Of a stretch of DNA of 64,000 nucleotides, positions 60,110-64,000 are shown in pieces (the stretch's first letter is position 1; every line of letters starts with the position of its first letter). The translations under genes and the position numbers were made by a program. The notes beneath the pieces were generated by a model. The model did no database searches, was not told the DNA's origin, and worked only from the letters and a program-made list of their open reading frames with translations. Location: assembly GCF_004801285.1 (NCBI RefSeq), contig NZ_SSNY01000002.1, forward strand, positions 62,001 to 126,000, written 5' to 3'. The stretch is from Ollibium composti. GTDB taxonomy: Bacteria > Pseudomonadota > Alphaproteobacteria > Rhizobiales > Rhizobiaceae.

Positions 60110-61224
60110 CGCACGTCCACCCAGCCGCCTTCTTGATGCGAGCGCGCCATGGCGTGCACTGTGCGCTCGATCTCCAGCCCTTCGTCGAAGCCGATCAGGC
60201 GCGCGCCGATGTCACCGCCGATGCGCGCGATCAGTTCGCGGCATTCGATGATCTTGAGGTCGTTGAAGCCGAGCCCATGGCCGGGCGCCGGCACGAAGCT
60301 GCTGTAGGGCTGGTGCTGCGGTCCGATCAGCACGGTGCGGAAACCTTGCTCCTCGGGCCGGTCGCTCGTCAGGTAGAGCTGAAATTCGTTGAAGCGCTCC
60401 TGGTCGAACAGGATGGTGCCTTCCGAGCCGAAGATCTGCACGCAAATGCGCCCCTTGCGGCCCCAGGCCGCGCGGTTGACCTGCAAGGTCGCCGACAGGC
60501 CGCTCTCCAGCCGCATCAGCACGCTGGCGATGTCCCATGTTTCGACAGCGCGTGCTTCGCCCGAAGCGGTGATACGCTCGGCATGAGGCTTCGCCATATC
60601 GCAGACGACGCGCGCGACGCGGCCGAACAGCACCGCAATCAGCGACAGCGGATGCACGGCGAAATCGTCCAGCGCGCCGTAGCCGGAAGCGGCGTCGTGC
60701 CGCCAGCCGAACGGTGCGTGCGGGTCGGCCATGAAATCCTCGTCCATCTCGATGCGGAGATGGTTGAGCGTGCCGATCCGCCCTTCCGCGAGCAGCGCGC
60801 CGATCTGCCGGATCGCCGGGCTCTGGATGTAGTTGTAGCCGAGTATGGCCACCGTGCCGGCCTTCCTGGCCGCCGCGGCCATCGCCTCGGCCTCGGCGAA
60901 GGTGGGCGCCATCGGCTTCTCGCACCAAAGGTGCTTGCCGGCCTCGAGTGCGGCGGTCGCCATTTCGGCGTGGAACTTGTTCGGTGTCGTCAGCGAGACG
61001 ACGTCCACCCCCGGATCCTCGATCACCGCGCGCCAGTCGCCCGAGGCTTTCTCGAAGCCGAATTCGGCGGCGCGGGTGCGGGCGAGCTCGGCGTTCGCCT
61101 CGCCGAGATGCACCAGCCTCGGCCTGCCAGCCTCGGCGAAGACGCCGCCGACGGAGCGCCATGCGAGTGCGTGGCACTTGCCCATGAAGCCCGTGCCGAT
61201 CAGGCCGACGCCGATATCCTTCAT
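60106..61224 (-). CDS. Gfo/Idh/MocA family oxidoreductase near the sugar ABC transporter
   Basis: The protein (372 residues) has the N-terminal dinucleotide fold VGLIGTGFMGKCHALAWRSV, the EKP motif in HLWCEKPMAPTFAEAEAM, and the C-terminal region GYGALDDFAVHPLSLIAVLF with the likely catalytic Asp/His. It is a sugar or polyol dehydrogenase of unknown specificity. It lies 30 bases downstream of the ABC ATPase gene on the same strand, so its substrate is probably derived from the imported sugar or polyol. Confidence 0.88.
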   Translation of the reverse strand: MKDIGVGLIGTGFMGKCHALAWRSVGGVFAEAGRPRLVHLGEANAELARTRAAEFGFEKASGDWRAVIEDPGVDVVSLTTPNKFHAEMATAALEAGKHLWCEKPMAPTFAEAEAMAAAARKAGTVAILGYNYIQSPAIRQIGALLAEGRIGTLNHLRIEMDEDFMADPHAPFGWRHDAASGYGALDDFAVHPLSLIAVLFGRVARVVCDMAKPHAERITASGEARAVETWDIASVLMRLESGLSATLQVNRAAWGRKGRICVQIFGSEGTILFDQERFNEFQLYLTSDRPEEQGFRTVLIGPQHQPYSSFVPAPGHGLGFNDLKIIECRELIARIGGDIGARLIGFDEGLEIERTVHAMARSHQEGGWVDVR

Positions 61225-61254
61225 CTGTGCTTCCTTACCGGTGTCGGGTCGAGC

Positions 61255-62058
61255 TCACACCATGCCGCCGAGATCGTCGGACAGCAGTTGCAGTTCCTTG
61301 TCGCCGGCCATCAGGTTCTGCAATTCCTCGATGCCGATGGCCGCCTTCTCATAGGTGCCGAGCGTGCGGCCGCGGTTGAGCACGGTGAAAGTGTTGCCGA
61401 CCGCATAGGCGTGGCGGACATTGTGGGTGATGAAGATGACGCCGAGCCCGCGCGCCCGCACCTGGTTGACGTAGTTCAGCACCATCGAGGTCTGCGCCAC
61501 GCCGAGCGCCGAGGTCGGCTCGTCGAGGATCAGCACCTTGGCGCCGAAATAGACGGCGCGGGCGATCGCCACGCATTGCCGCTCGCCACCCGACAGCGTG
61601 CCGACCGCCTGGCTGGGGTCGCGCACGTCGATGCCGATCTTCTTCATCTCCTCGCGCGCCACGCGCTCGGCGAAGGCGAGGTCGAGGACCTTGAACGGGC
61701 CGACCCCGCGCATCGGCTCGCGGCCCATGAAGAAGTTGCGGGCGATGGAGGTCAGCGGCACCATCGCCAGGTCCTGGTAGACGGTGGCGATGCCGGCATC
61801 CAGCGCGTCGCGCGGCGTCGAGAACGACACCGGCCGGCCGTCGACGAGGAAGCTGCCGCTGGTCGGCTTGTGGACGCCCGACAGCGTCTTGATGAGGGTG
61901 GATTTGCCAGCGCCGTTGTCGCCCAGCAGGCAAAGCACCTCGCCCTTGCGCACCTTCATGGAAACGCCGTTGAGCGCCACGACGGGGCCGAAATGCTTGA
62001 CCAGATCGCGCACCTCGATCAGCGGGGCATCCGTGGAGAGATTGACGGTGTCGTTCAT
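61255..62058 (-). CDS. Sugar ABC transporter ATPase, single-domain CUT2 type
   Basis: The protein (267 residues) has one ABC domain: Walker [10 protein letters not shown], signature [14 protein letters not shown], Walker [13 protein letters not shown] and the H-loop VIFITHN. CUT2 transporters usually have a double-length RbsA-type ATPase; this is the half-length form known from FrcA in rhizobia and would act as a dimer. It lies 11 bases downstream of the permease gene. The substrate is likely a monosaccharide or polyol. Confidence 0.9.
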   Translation of the reverse strand: MNDTVNLSTDAPLIEVRDLVKHFGPVVALNGVSMKVRKGEVLCLLGDNGAGKSTLIKTLSGVHKPTSGSFLVDGRPVSFSTPRDALDAGIATVYQDLAMVPLTSIARNFFMGREPMRGVGPFKVLDLAFAERVAREEMKKIGIDVRDPSQAVGTLSGGERQCVAIARAVYFGAKVLILDEPTSALGVAQTSMVLNYVNQVRARGLGVIFITHNVRHAYAVGNTFTVLNRGRTLGTYEKAAIGIEELQNLMAGDKELQLLSDDLGGMV

Positions 62059-62069
62059 GGCCCTCTCCC

Positions 62070-63191
62070 TCAGCGCTCGCCGGTGGCGCGGCGGCGGATG
62101 TAGCTGTTGAACAGCACGGCCGTCAGCAGCATCAGGCCGAGGAACACTTGGAACCAGTCGTTCGGCGCGCCGGTGAACAGGATGCCCATCTGTACCACGC
62201 CGAAGATCAGTGCGCCGAAGAAGGCGCCGACGACGGAGCCGTAGCCGCCGGTGAGCAGGCAGCCGCCGATGACGGCGGCGATGATCGCCTCGAATTCCTT
62301 CAGCACGCCGCGGTCGGCGGCGGCCGAGCCGAATTCCATGACCTGGCAGGTGGCGTAGACGGTGGCGCAGAAAGCGGTGACCATGAACAGGGTGATCTTC
62401 ACCCGCGCCACCGGCACGCCGACATTGCGCGCCGCATTGGCATCGCCGCCGGCACCGAAGATCCAGTTGCCGAAGCGGGTCCGGGTGAGCACGATGTGGC
62501 CGACCAGCGCGATGACGAAAGCCCAGATCACCACGGCCGGAATGCCCTGAACCGAAGGCTGGCCGTTCGGCAGCGTGCCGATGATGCCCGCCTCCGCCAT
62601 CCAGACGAACAGGCCGGGGAAGGCCTTGCCGGAAAACAGCGGCACGACGAACGAGTCGCCGGCGAAGTTCTTCACGCCCGAGACGATGGTGCGGTTGGCG
62701 AACAGGATGGAGAGCGCGATCGTCATGCCGCGCAGGATATAGAGCGAGGCCAGCGTGACGATGAAGGACGGCAGGCGGGTGCGCACCACGATCAGCCCGT
62801 TGAGAAAACCGATCAGCAACGCGCCGCAGAAGGCGAAGACCACGCTGATCTCGACCGGCCAGCCGAAATAGACGGTGGGGATGGCGATCATCATGCCAGC
62901 GAAGCCGATCATCGAGCCGACCGAAAGATCGAACTCGCCGCCGACCATCAGCAATGCCGCGCCTGTGGCGATGATGGTGAGCTGCGCCGTGACGGTGATC
63001 CAGTTCATGATGCCGTCGGCGGCGAACATGCCGGTGCCGTGCGCGGTGGCGCCGAAGAACAGGAAGACCAGGACGGTGCCGGCGATGGCTCCCAGTTCAG
63101 GCCGTGACAACAGCTTGCGCAGGCCGGATTGCTTTTGCAGGCGTTCGTCGGCGGGCCGTCCGGCAGCCGCGACGGTTGGGTTCTCGGCCAT
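62070..63191 (-). CDS. Sugar ABC transporter permease, CUT2 (RbsC/FrcC) type
   Basis: The protein (373 residues) has about ten membrane helices and the family segments [20 protein letters not shown] and [21 protein letters not shown] hydrophilic N-terminal stretch of about 35 residues precedes the first helix. It is placed between the binding-protein gene and the ATPase gene. A GC hairpin in the 77-base gap upstream probably lowers its expression relative to the binding protein. Confidence 0.92.
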   Translation of the reverse strand: MAENPTVAAAGRPADERLQKQSGLRKLLSRPELGAIAGTVLVFLFFGATAHGTGMFAADGIMNWITVTAQLTIIATGAALLMVGGEFDLSVGSMIGFAGMMIAIPTVYFGWPVEISVVFAFCGALLIGFLNGLIVVRTRLPSFIVTLASLYILRGMTIALSILFANRTIVSGVKNFAGDSFVVPLFSGKAFPGLFVWMAEAGIIGTLPNGQPSVQGIPAVVIWAFVIALVGHIVLTRTRFGNWIFGAGGDANAARNVGVPVARVKITLFMVTAFCATVYATCQVMEFGSAAADRGVLKEFEAIIAAVIGGCLLTGGYGSVVGAFFGALIFGVVQMGILFTGAPNDWFQVFLGLMLLTAVLFNSYIRRRATGER

Positions 63192-63222
63192 CGCAGTCTC
63201 CCCGTCAGAAGATGAAGTGGAT

Positions 63223-63255
63223 GCGCGCGGCCGCTGGCTTTTGCCGGCCGCGCGC
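63223..63255 (-). promoter_or_regulatory. Intergenic hairpin between binding protein and permease genes
   Basis: GCGCGCGGCCG (63223-63233) and CGGCCGCGCGC (63245-63255) form a perfect 11-bp stem with an 11-base loop in the transporter transcript. Hairpins here often stabilise the binding-protein mRNA or partly stop transcription before the permease gene. Confidence 0.6.
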
Positions 63256-63268
63256 GTCTCGCCGTTGC

Positions 63269-64000
63269 CTAGCGGTATTCGCCCGCCAGCTTCTCGACCA
63301 TCTCGATGTTCGCCTTGGTGACGAAGCCCGGCCCGGTGTTGACGTTGTTGGCCGGCAGCACGCCGTAGCGCTTGTATTCGGTCAGGAATATGACCGGCAG
63401 GTAGCCCTGCAGGTAGGGCTGCTGGTCGATGGCGGACTCCACGATGCCGTCCTTGATGCCCTGCGAGATGTCGGACGACAGGTCGAAGGTGATGAAGTTG
63501 TACTTCGACGTCTCGCCGGTGTCGCGCAGGAGCTTGATGGTCGGCTCGGCCGCGTTCGGGCCCAGCGTCAGGATGCCGTTGGTGCCCGGATGTGCGGTTA
63601 GGTACGCCTTGACCTTGTTGTAGACCCCCGTCGGGTCCTGGCCGGAATCGACCATGTGGTCGCCGAGCGGCACGCCGAGCCCGTCGGCATAGCCCTGGCA
63701 GCGCTCCACCGAGGCGGCGTTGGTGATGTAGTGGTTGACGCAGACGAAGTCGGTGACGCCCGCCGCCTTGGCGCGTTCGCCCGCACCCTTGCCGGCGTCG
63801 TATTCGGGCTGGCCGATATGCATCAGCGCGCCGAGCTGCTTGGACTGGTCGGCGGTGCCGGAATTGACGGTGATGACCGGGATGCCCTTGGCGATGGCGT
63901 CCTTGATGGCGCTCTGTAGCACGTCGAAGTCGGCGATGGTGGTGATGATGCCGTCAGGATTGGTGGCAGCCGCCTGCTGGATGATGCGCGCCATGTCGGC
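63269..64000 (-). CDS. Periplasmic sugar-binding protein of the ABC transporter, N terminus outside window
   Basis: This is the C-terminal part (243 residues) of a type 1 periplasmic binding protein of the ribose/galactose class, with PDGIITTIADFDVLQSAIKD, IPVITVNSG, VNHYITNAASVERCQGYADG and GILTLGPNAAEPTIKLLRD. The signal peptide and first lobe start lie beyond the right edge, where the frame is still open. It would deliver a sugar or polyol to the permease encoded downstream. The ligand cannot be named from the sequence. Confidence 0.9.
   Translation of the reverse strand, partial: ADMARIIQQAAATNPDGIITTIADFDVLQSAIKDAIAKGIPVITVNSGTADQSKQLGALMHIGQPEYDAGKGAGERAKAAGVTDFVCVNHYITNAASVERCQGYADGLGVPLGDHMVDSGQDPTGVYNKVKAYLTAHPGTNGILTLGPNAAEPTIKLLRDTGETSKYNFITFDLSSDISQGIKDGIVESAIDQQPYLQGYLPVIFLTEYKRYGVLPANNVNTGPGFVTKANIEMVEKLAGEYR

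Overview
The window is high-GC chromosomal DNA from an alphaproteobacterium of the order Hyphomicrobiales (Rhizobiales), most like the Mesorhizobium/Aminobacter branch of Phyllobacteriaceae. This rests on the gene order pckA | chvI-chvG-hprK-EIIA(Man)-HPr-ahcY-divL-tsaE/kinase-murU-like-addB-addA-trxA, on the families UPF0314/DUF2585, DUF2852, DUF2628 and DUF1402, and on dispersed palindromes of rhizobial type. The genus is an inference. No rRNA, tRNA, CRISPR array, insertion sequence, prophage or defence island was seen; almost all of it is core genome.

Layout. 1-3348: end of a branched-chain amino acid type ABC importer (LivH partial, fused LivM-LivG, LivF). 3376-8611 (minus): an FAD dehydrogenase and a Gfo/Idh oxidoreductase, a YceI/cytochrome b561 pair and a Tim44-like membrane protein. 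8825-15102 (minus): translation cluster infC, a membrane methyltransferase, rpmI, rplT, pheS, a GFA-family gene and pheT. 15319-19075: alpha/beta hydrolase, BenE-type transporter, DUF2852 protein, YgjP-type metallopeptidase and a small unknown gene. 19178-24463: trpF-trpB-trpA-accD-folC. 24480-27343 (minus): TSUP permease, cupin, pckA. 27692-33116: ChvI-ChvG two-component system, the truncated rhizobial PTS (HprK, EIIA, HPr) and ahcY. 33409-45254: DivL-like cell-cycle kinase, TsaE-kinase fusion, MurU-like nucleotidyltransferase, AddB, AddA and thioredoxin. 45334-47044: ArfB, BON-LysM protein, AlkB. 47060-52883 (minus): an extended his operon, hisB-DUF2628-hisH-DUF1330-hisA-arginase-like-(hisF 5' fragment)-hisF-hisE-coaA. 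53016-56544: VOC protein, then hslV-GNAT-DUF2585-hslU. 56699-60066: DUF1402 protein, iolG and a DAHP synthase. 60106-64000 (minus): a second Gfo/Idh gene and a CUT2-type sugar ABC transporter whose binding-protein gene is cut by the right edge.

Most interesting points. (1) Directly upstream of the DAHP synthase gene is what looks like a complete ribosome-mediated attenuator: a 25-codon leader ORF with the run Phe-Trp-Tyr-Phe-Ser-Tyr, four complementary strands able to form 1:2, 2:3 and 3:4 pairings, and a T-tailed terminator; a candidate promoter would place the transcript start on or next to the leader AUG. (2) The large PAS kinase after ahcY has Tyr in place of the phospho-acceptor His, the hallmark of DivL. 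(3) A 35-codon ORF between the arginase-like gene and hisF is a divergent copy of the hisF 5' end, with the catalytic Asp replaced by Tyr. (4) A nested palindrome lies directly 5' of iolG. (5) infC appears to start with AUU. No clearly new multi-gene system was found; the attenuator is the best candidate for something not yet described.
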